DNA from: Oxalicibacterium solurbis
Lineage (GTDB): Bacteria; Pseudomonadota; Gammaproteobacteria; Burkholderiales; Burkholderiaceae_D
Direction of reading: 5' to 3'
Assembly: GCF_014635845.1 (NCBI RefSeq)
Contig: NZ_BMDP01000002.1
Span: 434,001 to 498,000 of the forward strand
Length of the DNA stretch: 64,000 bases
This document shows, in pieces, positions 45,416 through 54,501 of the stretch (position 1 is its first letter; each line of letters opens with the position of its first letter). The notes under the pieces are model-generated. The model worked only from the letters and a program-made list of their open reading frames with translations, searched no databases and had not been told where the DNA came from. Made by a program: the position numbers and the translations under genes.

Positions 45416-47110
45416 TCAGGCCGGATAGGCGCGTTGCAGGATGCGCTGCAGGACGTTGCCGGAATCGATGTCCGGTTTCCCGTTCAGTGTTCTGCCCAGA
45501 GTGCCGTACACACGGCCGTTGGCAGGATCGCTGCGGCTGGCGACGAAGATTTCCGCATTTTCCTGCGGCGCATATTGCAGCATCAGCGCCGATTGCGCTG
45601 TCAGTACCAGTTGCTGTGCGAGGCGACGCACCTGCATCTGCAGTTGTTCCTGCGGCAAGGCAGCCATGTCGTGCAGCGCATGCAATTGCGTTTTCAGCGC
45701 GGAATGCCCGGCAGCGGTTTCTTCCAGATACTGCAGCAACGATGCCCACGCTTGCGGTTCGCGTTCGATTGCGCGCAGCACGTCCAGGCACATCACGTTG
45801 CCGGAACCTTCCCAGATCGAATTGACCGGCGCTTCGCGCAGCATGCGCGCCATCGGCGCTTCCTCGACGTAGCCGTTGCCGCCCCAGACTTCCATGCATT
45901 CGCCGCAAAATTCGATGGTGCGCTTGCATATCCAGAACTTGGCGGCCGGCACCACGATGCGCCGCCATGCGCGCTCCAGCGGATTGGTTTCGCTGTCGTT
46001 CTTGCTGCCGTGATCGACGTCTTCCGCTTGCGCCAGGCGCATCATCAGCAGCGTGGCGGCTTCGCTTTCCAGCGCCAGATCGGCCAGCACGTTCTGCATC
46101 AACGGCTGTTCGGCCAGCAGGCGGCCGAAGGCGCTGCGGTGGCGCGCGTGGTGGATCGCCTGCACCAGCGCGTGCCGCATCAGGCCGGCGCTGCCGATCA
46201 CGCAGTCGAGCCGCGTATGGTTTGCCATTTCGATGATGGTCGGAATGCCGCGTCCCTCTTCACCGACCATCAGGCCCCAGGCATCCTGGAATTCGACTTC
46301 GCCGCTGGCGTTCGACTGGTTGCCGAGCTTGTCTTTCAAACGCTGGATCAGCACGGCGTTCTTGCCGCCGTCGGGGCGCCAGCGCGGCACGAAGAAACAG
46401 GAAAGGCCGCCCTCGGCCTGTGCCAGCACCAGATGCGCATCGGCATGCGGCACCGAATAGAACCATTTGTGTCCGGTCAGCAGATACGGCTGGCCGCGTC
46501 CGCGTTCTTTGATGGCACGTGCAACTGTGGCATTGGTGCGCACGTCGGAGCCGCCCTGTTTTTCCGTCATGCCCATGCCGATCAGGATGGCGCGCTTGCC
46601 GGCGATCGGCAGGTCGCGCGGATCGTGTTCGCGTGCGAACAGCTTCGATTCCAGCATGGCGACCAGCGCCGGTTCCTGCCGCAACAACGGGATGGAAGCG
46701 AACGTCATCGTGATCGGACACAGCGAGCCGGATTCCAGCTGCGCCTGCAGGTAGTAGCCGGCGGTACGTGCCGCATGCGCACCGGCGCGCGGCTCCGACC
46801 ACGGCAGCGATTGCAGGTTGGTCTGCCGTTGCAGCGCCAGCAGTTCGTGCCAGGCTGAATGGAAGACCACGCTGTCGATACGGCGGCCGACGCGATCATG
46901 TGTCTGCAATTGCGGCGGATGACGATTCGCCAGCGCAGCGGTTTCGCGCATCGCTCGTGTGCCGAGCGTTGCACCGCTATGCGTCAGCGTCGTTGCATGC
47001 CAGGGCGCAGTGCGCTGTACGGTTTCCTGCAGTGCGACATCGATTACATAGAGATTGCAATCGGGCAGGTCGGGAACCTGGTTGGCAACTTCATGGGTGG
47101 GCCATTGCAT
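45416..47110 (-). CDS. aidB: AidB-like acyl-CoA dehydrogenase
   Basis: 564 residues. The ATG at 47110 has AAAGGA six bases upstream; another ATG at 47116 is too close to that site. AidB-type features: N-terminal THEVANQVPDLPDCNLY, the FAD region GMGMTEKQGGSDVRTN, and REAPVNSIWEGSGNVMCLDVL near the C-terminus, which holds the Arg/Glu segment of the family. E. coli AidB is induced by alkylating agents, binds DNA and has weak isovaleryl-CoA dehydrogenase activity. The true substrate is unknown. It is divergent from dnaX. Confidence 0.85.
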   Translation of the reverse strand: MQWPTHEVANQVPDLPDCNLYVIDVALQETVQRTAPWHATTLTHSGATLGTRAMRETAALANRHPPQLQTHDRVGRRIDSVVFHSAWHELLALQRQTNLQSLPWSEPRAGAHAARTAGYYLQAQLESGSLCPITMTFASIPLLRQEPALVAMLESKLFAREHDPRDLPIAGKRAILIGMGMTEKQGGSDVRTNATVARAIKERGRGQPYLLTGHKWFYSVPHADAHLVLAQAEGGLSCFFVPRWRPDGGKNAVLIQRLKDKLGNQSNASGEVEFQDAWGLMVGEEGRGIPTIIEMANHTRLDCVIGSAGLMRHALVQAIHHARHRSAFGRLLAEQPLMQNVLADLALESEAATLLMMRLAQAEDVDHGSKNDSETNPLERAWRRIVVPAAKFWICKRTIEFCGECMEVWGGNGYVEEAPMARMLREAPVNSIWEGSGNVMCLDVLRAIEREPQAWASLLQYLEETAAGHSALKTQLHALHDMAALPQEQLQMQVRRLAQQLVLTAQSALMLQYAPQENAEIFVASRSDPANGRVYGTLGRTLNGKPDIDSGNVLQRILQRAYPA

Positions 47111-47303
47111 GGACATTCCTTTCCGGCGCGGGGAAATGGTGCAATTTAGTACGATTATGGTACGGATTTTTTGTTGTTGTAACGTACATCTGATGGAATT
47201 GCCAGCCTGTCGCCGCAACGGATGCCATGGCCGATACGATGACGGAGAATCCGGCGCGGCTGTCAGGTAAAATGCGGTTTGCTTCCATTCGCGAACGGCT
47301 TCC

Positions 47304-49355
47304 ATGTCCTATCAAGTTCTCGCCCGCAAGTACCGCCCGAAAGGCTTCGACACCTTGGTCGGGCAGGAGCACGTCGTGCGGGCGCTGACGCATGCGCTGG
47401 AGCACAAGCGGCTGCATCACGCCTATCTGTTTACCGGCACGCGCGGCGTCGGCAAGACGACGCTGTCGCGCATCCTCGCCAAATCGTTCAACTGCACCGG
47501 GCCGGACAGCAACGGCGACATCACGGCCGCGCCGTGCGGCGTGTGCGAAGCCTGCACCGCGATCGATGCCGGCCGCTTCGTCGACTACATCGAGATGGAT
47601 GCCGCCTCCAACCGCGGCGTCGACGAGATGGCGCAGCTGCTGGAGCAGGCGATCTACGCACCGTCCAATGCGCGCTTCAAGGTCTACATGATCGACGAGG
47701 TGCACATGCTGACCAACCACGCCTTCAACGCGATGCTGAAGACGCTGGAAGAGCCGCCCGAGCACATCAAGTTCATCCTCGCGACTACCGATCCGCAGAA
47801 GATTCCGGTGACCGTGCTGTCGCGCTGCCTGCAGTTCAATCTGAAGCAGATGCCGCCGGGACACATCGTCTCGCATCTGGAAAACATTCTCGGCCAGGAA
47901 AGCATCGAATTCGAAACGCCGGCGTTGCGCCTGCTGGCACAGGGCGCGCACGGCTCGATGCGCGACGCGCTGTCGCTGACCGACCAGGCGATCGCCTATG
48001 CAGCCGGCAAGGTCACGCTGGACGCAGTGCAGGGCATGCTGGGCGCGCTCGACCAGTCCTTCCTGGTGCGCATCCTCGATGCGATGGCGCAGAAGGATGG
48101 GGCGGGCTTGCTAGCGGTGGCCGACGAGATGGCCGCACGCAGCCTGTCGTACAACGCTGCACTGCAGGACCTCGGTTCGCTGCTGCACCGCATTGCATTG
48201 GCGCAATCGGTGCCGAGTGCGGTGCCGGAAGATCTGCCCGAGCGCGAAGACATCCTGCGGCTGGCGGCATTGTTCGATGCCGAGGAAATCCAGCTGTTCT
48301 ATCAGATCGCCGTGCACGGCCGCAACGAACTGGGTCTGGCGCCCGACGAATACGCAGGCTTCTCGATGACGTTGCTGCGCATGCTGGCGTTTCGCCCCGG
48401 CTTCGGCCCGGCGGAGACGAAACCGGCTGCCGCGCCATCGCCGGCAGCACGCCCGGTTGCCGCACCTGCCGTTGCGTCGTCCGCTCCGACTGCCCGATTG
48501 AGCGCCGCGCCGCAGGCGGCGATAGCCAGTGCACCTGCCAGTGCGCCGGTATCTGCGTCTTCTGCGCGTCCTGCCGGCATCAGCCCGGCGCGTGCCGCGC
48601 TGGAAGCAGCACGTGCCGGTGCGAAGATGCCGTCACGTGCACAGTCACCTGCAGCGCCGGTCATGTCGCAGCCATCCGCCTCGGCGCCGTCTGCAATGGT
48701 ATTGCAAGCGGCACAGGTGCCTGCATCCTTCGATCAGGCGCCACCCATAGATCTTCCCGATCTGCCGCCGGCGCCGCCGTGGGATGACGAGCCAGGCTTT
48801 GCACAGCCTTCGGCTCAAAAAAAAACTGAAGAGCCTGCCGTAGCGGAAAATGCTGCACCCGCGTCTGCAGCAAGTATCGCGAGTGTTACGAGTGCGGTTT
48901 CCGTGAGTACGGCAATCGAATCGTCGGCCGCGCCGTTGCCGCCTTATGTGCCGCAGCCGGTTCCCGGCTTGCAATGGGATGGCGACTGGCCGACGCTGGC
49001 GGCGACATTGCCGGTGCGCGGCGTCGTCCATCAGCTGGCGCAGCAGAGCGAGCTATTGAAATGCGAGGAAGACGACAACGCCTTCCGTTTCGATCTGCGG
49101 ATTGCAGTGGATGGATTGCTGGTCGCTGGTAGCGTGGACAAGCTGGCGGCGGCATTGACCGAACGCTTTAGCAAGCCGGTGCGTATTGTCACCAGCATCG
49201 GCTCAGTACGCTACACGGCCAACGCCCAGGCGCAGGCTGATCGTGCCGAACGCCAGCGCGAAGCGGAGCAGGCGATGCAGGACGATCCCTTCGTACAAAA
49301 ATTGATGCGCGAATTCGGCGCGACCATCGTGCCGGGCTCCGTGCGTCCGGTCTGA
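47304..49355 (+). CDS. dnaX: DNA polymerase III subunits gamma and tau
   Basis: 683 residues (tau). AAA+ clamp-loader core: [19 protein letters not shown], Walker [10 protein letters not shown] at 45-53, zinc Cys cluster (CTGPD...CGVCEAC), Walker B DEVHML, and the sensor motif near 155-170. From about 370 to 560 there is an Ala/Pro/Ser-rich linker, then the C-terminal domain that binds polymerase alpha and DnaB. An A9 run at 48817-48825 (codons 505-508) allows slippage to immediate stops, giving a predicted gamma of about 508-512 residues. A TAAAAT -10 box lies about 30 bases before the start. Confidence 0.96.
   Translation: MSYQVLARKYRPKGFDTLVGQEHVVRALTHALEHKRLHHAYLFTGTRGVGKTTLSRILAKSFNCTGPDSNGDITAAPCGVCEACTAIDAGRFVDYIEMDAASNRGVDEMAQLLEQAIYAPSNARFKVYMIDEVHMLTNHAFNAMLKTLEEPPEHIKFILATTDPQKIPVTVLSRCLQFNLKQMPPGHIVSHLENILGQESIEFETPALRLLAQGAHGSMRDALSLTDQAIAYAAGKVTLDAVQGMLGALDQSFLVRILDAMAQKDGAGLLAVADEMAARSLSYNAALQDLGSLLHRIALAQSVPSAVPEDLPEREDILRLAALFDAEEIQLFYQIAVHGRNELGLAPDEYAGFSMTLLRMLAFRPGFGPAETKPAAAPSPAARPVAAPAVASSAPTARLSAAPQAAIASAPASAPVSASSARPAGISPARAALEAARAGAKMPSRAQSPAAPVMSQPSASAPSAMVLQAAQVPASFDQAPPIDLPDLPPAPPWDDEPGFAQPSAQKKTEEPAVAENAAPASAASIASVTSAVSVSTAIESSAAPLPPYVPQPVPGLQWDGDWPTLAATLPVRGVVHQLAQQSELLKCEEDDNAFRFDLRIAVDGLLVAGSVDKLAAALTERFSKPVRIVTSIGSVRYTANAQAQADRAERQREAEQAMQDDPFVQKLMREFGATIVPGSVRPV
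48812..48843 (+). promoter_or_regulatory. Candidate dnaX slippage/frameshift site (A9)
   Basis: Nine consecutive A (48817-48825) within CAA AAA AAA ACT. A -1 shift or extra A reads AAC TGA; a +1 shift or lost A reads CTG AAG AGC CTG CCG TAG. GGCTC (48812-48816) and GAGCC (48831-48835) could pair around the run. Confidence 0.6.
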
Positions 49356-49396
49356 TTATTTTTCCTATTTTCGATTTTGCAGAGGAGCAGTTCACC

Positions 49397-49723
49397 ATGA
49401 TGAAGAATCAGTTGGCAGGCCTGATGAAGCAGGCGCAGGCAATGCAGGACAACATGAAGAAGATGCAGGAGCAACTGGCGACGATAGAGGTCGAAGGCCA
49501 GTCCGGCGCCGGCCTCGTCAAGGTCGTGATGAGCTGCAAGAACGACGTCAAGCGCGTCACCATCGATCCGTCGCTGCTGGGTGACGACAAGGATATGCTG
49601 GAAGACCTGGTTGCTGCCGCGTTCAACGATGCCGTGCGCAAGGCCGAAGCCACCTCGCAGGAAAAGATGGCGGGTGTGACGGCAGGCATGCCGCTGCCGC
49701 CCGGATTCAAGATGCCTTTCTAA
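49397..49723 (+). CDS. ybaB: YbaB/EbfC nucleoid-associated protein
   Basis: 108 residues. [21 protein letters not shown]-terminal helix, [20 protein letters not shown] strand region and the PPGFKMPF end define YbaB/EbfC. It binds DNA as a dimer and may act with RecR or in nucleoid organisation. The dnaX-ybaB-recR order is conserved across many bacteria. Confidence 0.95.
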   Translation: MMKNQLAGLMKQAQAMQDNMKKMQEQLATIEVEGQSGAGLVKVVMSCKNDVKRVTIDPSLLGDDKDMLEDLVAAAFNDAVRKAEATSQEKMAGVTAGMPLPPGFKMPF

Positions 49724-49735
49724 AAACGGCGCGTA

Positions 49736-50332
49736 GTGAAAACACCGTCCAGTCTCGATTTTCTGACCGAGGCATTGCGCCGTCTGCCCGGCATCGGCCC
49801 GAAGTCGGCGCAGCGCATGGCCTACCATCTGATGCAGCACGATCGCGATGGCGCGGCCATGCTGGGTCGCGCGCTGACGCAGGCCGTGGAGAAGGTCCGG
49901 CACTGCGCGATGTGTAATACCTTTACCGAAAACGATATCTGCGAAACCTGCGTCGATCCGGAACGCAATGTCGCGCTGCTGTGCGTGGTTGAAACGCCGG
50001 CCGATCAGTTGATGATCGAACAGACGCTGACGTATAAAGGCTTGTACTTCGTGCTGATGGGAAGATTGTCTCCGCTGGACGGCATCGGCCCCAAGGACAT
50101 CCATCTGGAAAAACTGGTCGCGCGTGCCACCGACGGTATCGTCGAGGAAGTCGTGCTGGCGACCAATTTCACCAACGAAGGCGAAGCCACCGCGCACTAC
50201 ATCAGCGAAACGCTGAAGGCGCGCGGCTTGAAGGTCAGCCGGCTGGCGCGCGGCGTACCGGTCGGCGGTGAACTGGAATACGTGGACGCCGGTACCATCG
50301 CGCGCGCAATGCTGGACCGGCGCTCGACCTGA
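49736..50332 (+). CDS. recR: Recombination mediator RecR
   Basis: 198 residues from the GTG at 49736. Helix-hairpin-helix [19 protein letters not shown], zinc finger [16 protein letters not shown], Toprim domain with [14 protein letters not shown], and a C-terminal Walker B-like segment. It works with RecO (and RecF) to load RecA onto gapped DNA. It lies 12 bases after ybaB. Confidence 0.96.
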   Translation: MKTPSSLDFLTEALRRLPGIGPKSAQRMAYHLMQHDRDGAAMLGRALTQAVEKVRHCAMCNTFTENDICETCVDPERNVALLCVVETPADQLMIEQTLTYKGLYFVLMGRLSPLDGIGPKDIHLEKLVARATDGIVEEVVLATNFTNEGEATAHYISETLKARGLKVSRLARGVPVGGELEYVDAGTIARAMLDRRST

Positions 50333-50444
50333 ACGCGGCACGCGTGTATCTTGCAGGTATGCATGTCGTGCACGAAGCTGCCGTGCCGGTGCCGTTGTGC
50401 CGAATATCTGTCGATGATGCATCCTTTCGCGAAAGGTGATCGCC

Positions 50445-51104
50445 ATGTTTACGCACTCGCCGGAAAACCAGGGTTGGCTGCGCAACAAGTGGCAGGCGCT
50501 TGTCACTTCGGTACAGGCGCAACCGGCTGCTTCCGATGCGGTCTGGGATGAACTGATCCGCCATTATTCCGAACCGCATCGCGCCTATCACAATCTTTCG
50601 CACGTCATGACGCTGCTGCGTCATGCGGAAACGCATCGCCACCAGATCAGCCGGATGGAAACGGTGGAGTTCGCGGTCTGGTTCCATGACGTCATTTACG
50701 ATACGCACCTGAAGGACAACGAGCGGCGCAGCGCAGAATGGGCGCGCCGCGCGATGATTGCGATGCAGATCGACGAACGGCATATTCCGCTGGTGATGGC
50801 GTGCATCGCTGCCACCGAGCGGCATGAAATCGCATCGTCGCAGATCGCCGATCTGCCGCTATTTCTCGATTTCGATCTGGCCATCCTCGGCACACGGGAA
50901 GAAATCTACAGGCAGTACAGCGAAGTGATTCGTGCCGAGTACAGCTGGGTGCCGCTGGCCGAATACAAGATCGCGCGCGGCAGTTTCCTGCAGCGCTTCC
51001 TTGAACGGCCGGCGCTGTTCTTCACGACAGCCATGGCGGACGGCCATGAACATCAAGCCAGAATGAATCTCGAATCGGAATTGCGCGAGCTTGCGCAAAG
51101 TTGA
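50445..51104 (+). CDS. HD-domain protein, predicted metal-dependent phosphohydrolase
   Basis: 219 residues from the ATG at 50445 (AAAGG eight bases upstream). Signature HRAYHNLSHVMTLLRHA, then FAVWFHDVIYDTHLKDNERRSA, giving the His, His-Asp and Glu ligands of this HD subfamily, and HEI and DFDLAILG further on. The physiological substrate is unknown. The stop lies 16 bases before the CoA-transferase start. Confidence 0.82.
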   Translation: MFTHSPENQGWLRNKWQALVTSVQAQPAASDAVWDELIRHYSEPHRAYHNLSHVMTLLRHAETHRHQISRMETVEFAVWFHDVIYDTHLKDNERRSAEWARRAMIAMQIDERHIPLVMACIAATERHEIASSQIADLPLFLDFDLAILGTREEIYRQYSEVIRAEYSWVPLAEYKIARGSFLQRFLERPALFFTTAMADGHEHQARMNLESELRELAQS

Positions 51105-51120
51105 ACAAGGCAATGGCAAC

Positions 51121-52377
51121 ATGACGACAAACGAATCGAATAACGCATCATCCGGCCCACTGGCCGGCATCAAGGTTCTCGAACTCGGTACGCTGATCGC
51201 CGGCCCGTTCTGCTCGCGCATGCTGGCCGAGTTCGGTGCCGACGTCATCAAGATAGAAACGCCTGACGGCGGTGACCCGCTGCGCCAGTGGCGTGTGCTG
51301 AAGGACGGCACTTCGCTGTGGTGGAGCGTGCAGTCGCGCAACAAGAAAAGTCTGACCCTGAACCTGAAGGATGCGCGCGGGCAGGAGATCGCACGCAAGC
51401 TCGCGCTGGATGCCGACATCATCATCGAGAACTATCGTCCCGGCGTGCTGGAGAAATGGTCGCTCGGCTACGAACAGTTGAAGGCGATCAACCCGGCCAC
51501 GGTGATGGTGCGCCTGTCAGGCTTCGGCCAGACCGGGCCGATGAAGGACCAGCCGGGTTTCGGTGCGGTCGGCGAATCGATGGGCGGGCTGCGTTATGTA
51601 TCCGGCTTTCCCGATCGTCCGCCGCTGCGCGTGGGTATCTCGATCGGCGATTCGCTGGCAGCGCTGCATGGTGTGATCGGCGCGATGATGGCGCTGCGCC
51701 ATCGCGACGTCACTGGCGGCCGCTGGAACGGCAAGACCGGCAATGATTGCGTGGCTGGGCAGGGACAGATGGTGGATGTGGCGCTGTATGAAGCCGTCTT
51801 CAACATGATGGAATCGCTGGTGCCTGAATACGATGTCGCCGGCGTCGTGCGCGAACGTACCGGCGGCGCGCTGCCCGGCATCGTGCCGTCGAATACCTAC
51901 ACGACCGGCGACGGCGAGAACATCGTCATCGCCGGCAACGGCGATGCGATCTTCAAGCGCCTGATGCTCGCGATCGGGCGCGACGACATGGCCAACGATC
52001 CGCAACTGGCACGCAACGATGGTCGCGTTCCGCGTACGGCCGAGATCGACGAAGCGATCCAGTCATGGTGCGCGACGCAGACCATAGTCAGTGCGCTGGA
52101 TACACTGAAAAAGGCCGACGTACCGGTCGGCAAGATCTATTCGGTGCGCGACATGCTGACCGATCCGCAATTCCTCGCGCGCCGCATGTTCGAACAGCAC
52201 GCATTCGCCGACGGTTCGCCGGTCAAGCTGCCGGCGATCACGCCCAAGCTGTCGGCCACGCCGGGCGAGACGCGCTGGCTGGGGCCGCAACTGGGGCAGC
52301 ATACCGACGAGGTGCTGCAATCGCTGGGGTTCGATGCGCAAGGCATTGCCGTGCTGCGGGCCGACGGCGTGGTGTAA
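51121..52377 (+). CDS. CaiB/BaiF family (class III) CoA-transferase
   Basis: 418 residues from the ATG at 51121. PLAGIKVLELGTLIAGPFCSR start, ADVIKIETPDGGDPLR, WWSVQSRNKKSLTLNL, ENYRPGVLEKWSLGY, and catalytic Asp177 in GISIGDSLAALHG. It moves CoA between carboxylic acids by a ternary mechanism; the acid pair is unknown. Between RHRDVTGG and GQGQMVDVALYE there are about a dozen residues (RWNGKTGNDCVA) more than in the simplest family members. The end of the gene is tandemly duplicated. Confidence 0.88.
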   Translation: MTTNESNNASSGPLAGIKVLELGTLIAGPFCSRMLAEFGADVIKIETPDGGDPLRQWRVLKDGTSLWWSVQSRNKKSLTLNLKDARGQEIARKLALDADIIIENYRPGVLEKWSLGYEQLKAINPATVMVRLSGFGQTGPMKDQPGFGAVGESMGGLRYVSGFPDRPPLRVGISIGDSLAALHGVIGAMMALRHRDVTGGRWNGKTGNDCVAGQGQMVDVALYEAVFNMMESLVPEYDVAGVVRERTGGALPGIVPSNTYTTGDGENIVIAGNGDAIFKRLMLAIGRDDMANDPQLARNDGRVPRTAEIDEAIQSWCATQTIVSALDTLKKADVPVGKIYSVRDMLTDPQFLARRMFEQHAFADGSPVKLPAITPKLSATPGETRWLGPQLGQHTDEVLQSLGFDAQGIAVLRADGVV

Positions 52378-52396
52378 AGAGTGTGGTGTAAGAGGA
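52369..52396 (+). repeat. 14-bp tandem duplication spanning the CoA-transferase stop codon
   Basis: GTGGTGTAA at 52369-52377 recurs at 52383-52391 with AAGAG/GAGG following each. The TAA stop at 52375 is repeated at 52389, in another frame. Confidence 0.8.
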
Positions 52397-52406
52397 GAAT
52401 GCACGC

Positions 52407-52493
52407 ATGAATCATCAGTTCTGGAAGCAGTTTGCGATTGCACTGGCCTTGTTTCTTCTGGGCTACTGGTCGTTCAACGGTCTCTTCAGCTAG
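52407..52493 (+). CDS. 28-residue single-span membrane peptide
   Basis: ATG at 52407, TAG at 52491-52493, with AGAGGAG about ten bases upstream. The peptide begins MNHQFWKQFAIALALFLLGY and ends WSFNGLFS: a short amphipathic start and one hydrophobic segment of about 17 residues. It sits in the 250-base gap between the CoA transferase and the DUF3597 gene, in the same direction. No function is known; small membrane proteins of this size often modulate larger membrane complexes. It is too short for standard gene finders. Confidence 0.6.
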   Translation: MNHQFWKQFAIALALFLLGYWSFNGLFS

Positions 52494-52625
52494 CGCGGCA
52501 TGCAGATTTCGGCTTCTGACGACGCCGGAAATCTGTTTAAATGGGCTTCCCTACCGTTCAGGCATCGCCGGGCTGCTGCATCCGGAAGCGCCGGGGAATT
52601 TTCTTCATTTGAAAAGGAGGATCAG

Positions 52626-52997
52626 ATGGGCATTCTGAGCACGATTTTCAGCAAGATTTTTCCATCCGCCAAGGCAGAGTCGCCAACTGCAACAACAGCA
52701 TCGACATCCGCTCCGGCAGCAAGCGCTGCCCCGGCCGCGGAACCGGTCGATGTCGCTGCCATTCTGAATGACCTGGCCGCAAAGAATCCGCAGAAACTGA
52801 ACTGGCGAACCTCGATCGTCGATCTGATGAAACTGCTCGACCTCGACAGCAGTTTGACGGCGCGCAAGACCTTGGCGCAGGAACTCGGTTACAAGGGCGA
52901 CATGGGCGATTCCGCGACAATGAACATCTGGCTGCACAAGCAGGTGATGATCAAGCTGGCGGAGAATGGCGGCAAGGTACCGGACGAGTTGAAGTAA
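52626..52997 (+). CDS. DUF3597 domain protein
   Basis: 123 residues with an ideal AAGGAGG seven bases before the ATG at 52626. N-terminal MGILSTIFSKIFPSA, an Ala/Thr/Pro/Ser-rich linker (about 16-40), then the DUF3597 core VDVAAILNDLAAKNPQKLNW, SIVDLMKLLDLDSSLTARK, ELGYKGDMGDSATMN and WLHKQVM. No signal peptide. Function unknown; the core resembles a small helical domain found with LysM proteins. Confidence 0.85.
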   Translation: MGILSTIFSKIFPSAKAESPTATTASTSAPAASAAPAAEPVDVAAILNDLAAKNPQKLNWRTSIVDLMKLLDLDSSLTARKTLAQELGYKGDMGDSATMNIWLHKQVMIKLAENGGKVPDELK

Positions 52998-53016
52998 TCG
53001 GCCTGCCGTCTACAGG

Positions 53017-53053
53017 AATCGGGTATCGCTGCAGGGCGCTGCCCGATTTTTTT
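53017..53053 (+). terminator. Intrinsic terminator after the DUF3597 gene
   Basis: AATCGGG (53017-53023) pairs with CCCGATT (53042-53048), followed by a T run to 53053. Confidence 0.75.
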
Positions 53054-53060
53054 GCGTCGC

Positions 53061-53618
53061 TCAGAAGCGCACGCCGCCGGTCCAGATCGCCCCGGCCGTG
53101 CCGAACACGATGATTTCGGTGCAGAGCTGCTTGTAGCAGTAGCCGACCGCGGGCAGTACGGCTGGGGCCGTACCGTACTTGTTCAGCGGAATCTTGTTCT
53201 GATATTCATCCTTGTAGCCATGGATCAGTCCACCGACGATCTTGACGTAGGCGTTCGGTGAGGCATCGAAGGGATGATATTTCTTTCCCCAGTAGAGCAG
53301 CGTGGTCGGTTGCCGGTACGAGTTCTTGAAGTACGCGCCACCGACAACGGTGTTGTCGCGGTAATTCCATTCCAGGTTCAGCAGGTGCTGCGTGTTGTTG
53401 TGGATCGGATCGGGATGGAAATGGCGGGTCGCGATACTGGTGTTGAAGTAGATATTGTGCGGCGCGCTTTCCGGCGCTGCAACGTCGGCTGCGATGTCGA
53501 CTGTATCGTCAGCGGTATTGCCGGCTTCTTTCGTCTGAGCGAGGGCCGCAAGCGGTGCGCAGAAGAGAAGTGCGGCGATGGAAGCCGCTGCAAAGCGTGT
53601 CAACGGGGTAGTAGTCAT
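53061..53618 (-). CDS. Putative outer-membrane beta-barrel protein
   Basis: 185 residues from the ATG at 53618. Signal peptide about 1-28 (ending ALAQ). The mature part alternates hydrophobic and polar residues with many aromatic residues: HNIYFNTSIATRHFHPDP, LLNLEWNYRDNTVVGGAYF, and a C-terminal strand ending WTGGVRF with the terminal Phe used by the BAM machinery. This suggests a small eight-strand barrel. The HHPDP/NNTQHLL pattern recalls PagP-like and DUF-type barrels of Burkholderiales but I cannot name the family. Confidence 0.6.
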   Translation of the reverse strand: MTTTPLTRFAAASIAALLFCAPLAALAQTKEAGNTADDTVDIAADVAAPESAPHNIYFNTSIATRHFHPDPIHNNTQHLLNLEWNYRDNTVVGGAYFKNSYRQPTTLLYWGKKYHPFDASPNAYVKIVGGLIHGYKDEYQNKIPLNKYGTAPAVLPAVGYCYKQLCTEIIVFGTAGAIWTGGVRF

Positions 53619-53721
53619 GCATCTGAAAAATGGGAACGATGCCTGTCGGACATGGCGCAAGGCCATTCGTTCCCCGTCTTTCCTCGAAACACTCCCTCGA
53701 AAGAGCTGGGCGGATGGGCGA

Positions 53722-54087
53722 TCAGGTGTCGGCTGCGACGAAAACCAGCCGGTTGCCGAAGGGATCGTGAACGGTCATTTCGCGGCTGCCCCACGGTTGA
53801 TCTTCGATGCCAGGCTTCATGTAGCGATAGTTCTTTGCCGTCAGTTCGGCATGAAAGCTATCTAGTTTCATTGTCTCTATCCGCAGCGCCGTACCGGGAC
53901 TGCAGTCACCGTGATGTTCGGTCAAGTGCAGCACGCATTCTTCGCGCGATACCTGGAGATAGAGCGGGAAATTTTCGCCGAAGCGATGTGTCCAATCGAT
54001 GCCAAAGCCGAGAAAGTCCACATAGAACTCGGTTGCCTTGTCCACGTCGAAGATGCGCAGAATGGGCGTGGTGCGGCCGAAACGCAT
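53722..54087 (-). CDS. Glyoxalase/bleomycin-resistance family protein
   Basis: 121 residues. Two vicinal-oxygen-chelate half-modules: TPILRIFDVDKATEFYVDFLG and YLQVSREECVLHLTEHHGDC, then PWGSREMTVHDPFGNRLVFV. The HLTEHHGDCSPG stretch is typical of the bleomycin-binding subgroup. It may sequester a drug or act as a small-molecule enzyme. No neighbouring gene gives a substrate. Confidence 0.82.
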   Translation of the reverse strand: MRFGRTTPILRIFDVDKATEFYVDFLGFGIDWTHRFGENFPLYLQVSREECVLHLTEHHGDCSPGTALRIETMKLDSFHAELTAKNYRYMKPGIEDQPWGSREMTVHDPFGNRLVFVAADT

Positions 54088-54102
54088 AGTGCTCCAGTCA
54101 GC

Positions 54103-54423
54103 TTATTTGCCGAGCAGCGTACCGGCTGTAATCAGCAGCGAAACGATGGCCAGCACGATCGCGATATTGGCGCGGCGCGCCATGGTGGAGCAGGAGAGCG
54201 AAACGTTCTGCAACTGCTCTATTGTTTCCTTCAGCAGTTTCGATTGTTCAGCCTGCAGCGATTCGTAATATTCGAGCTGCTTGATTGCGGCGTTCAGTTT
54301 TTCCTCGTGATCGGCTGAGGGGTTGATGCGCGGTGGCGGTGCGCTGGTTTTCTTGAAGAGCTTTCCCGCCGCATCGATCAGTGTCGGCAGCGTGGCGATG
54401 ATGGTGGTCCACGGTACAGGCAT
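54103..54423 (-). CDS. Small coiled-coil membrane protein
   Basis: 106 residues from the ATG at 54423 (AAAGGA upstream). After a hydrophobic N-terminal helix (PWTTIIATLPTLIDAAGKLF), a coiled coil runs from about 45 to 80 (EEKLNAAIKQLEYYESLQAE), followed by one membrane segment (ANIAIVLAIVSLLITAGTLL) at the C-terminus. Function unknown. It lies between the glyoxalase-like gene and tal on the same strand. Confidence 0.7.
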   Translation of the reverse strand: MPVPWTTIIATLPTLIDAAGKLFKKTSAPPPRINPSADHEEKLNAAIKQLEYYESLQAEQSKLLKETIEQLQNVSLSCSTMARRANIAIVLAIVSLLITAGTLLGK

Positions 54424-54501
54424 TTCATTTCCTTTCGATGAGGGCTCGCGATCGTTTTCCGGCAGGCCGGACGACATGCCCGGCCGCAGATTAGTGCAGC
54501 A

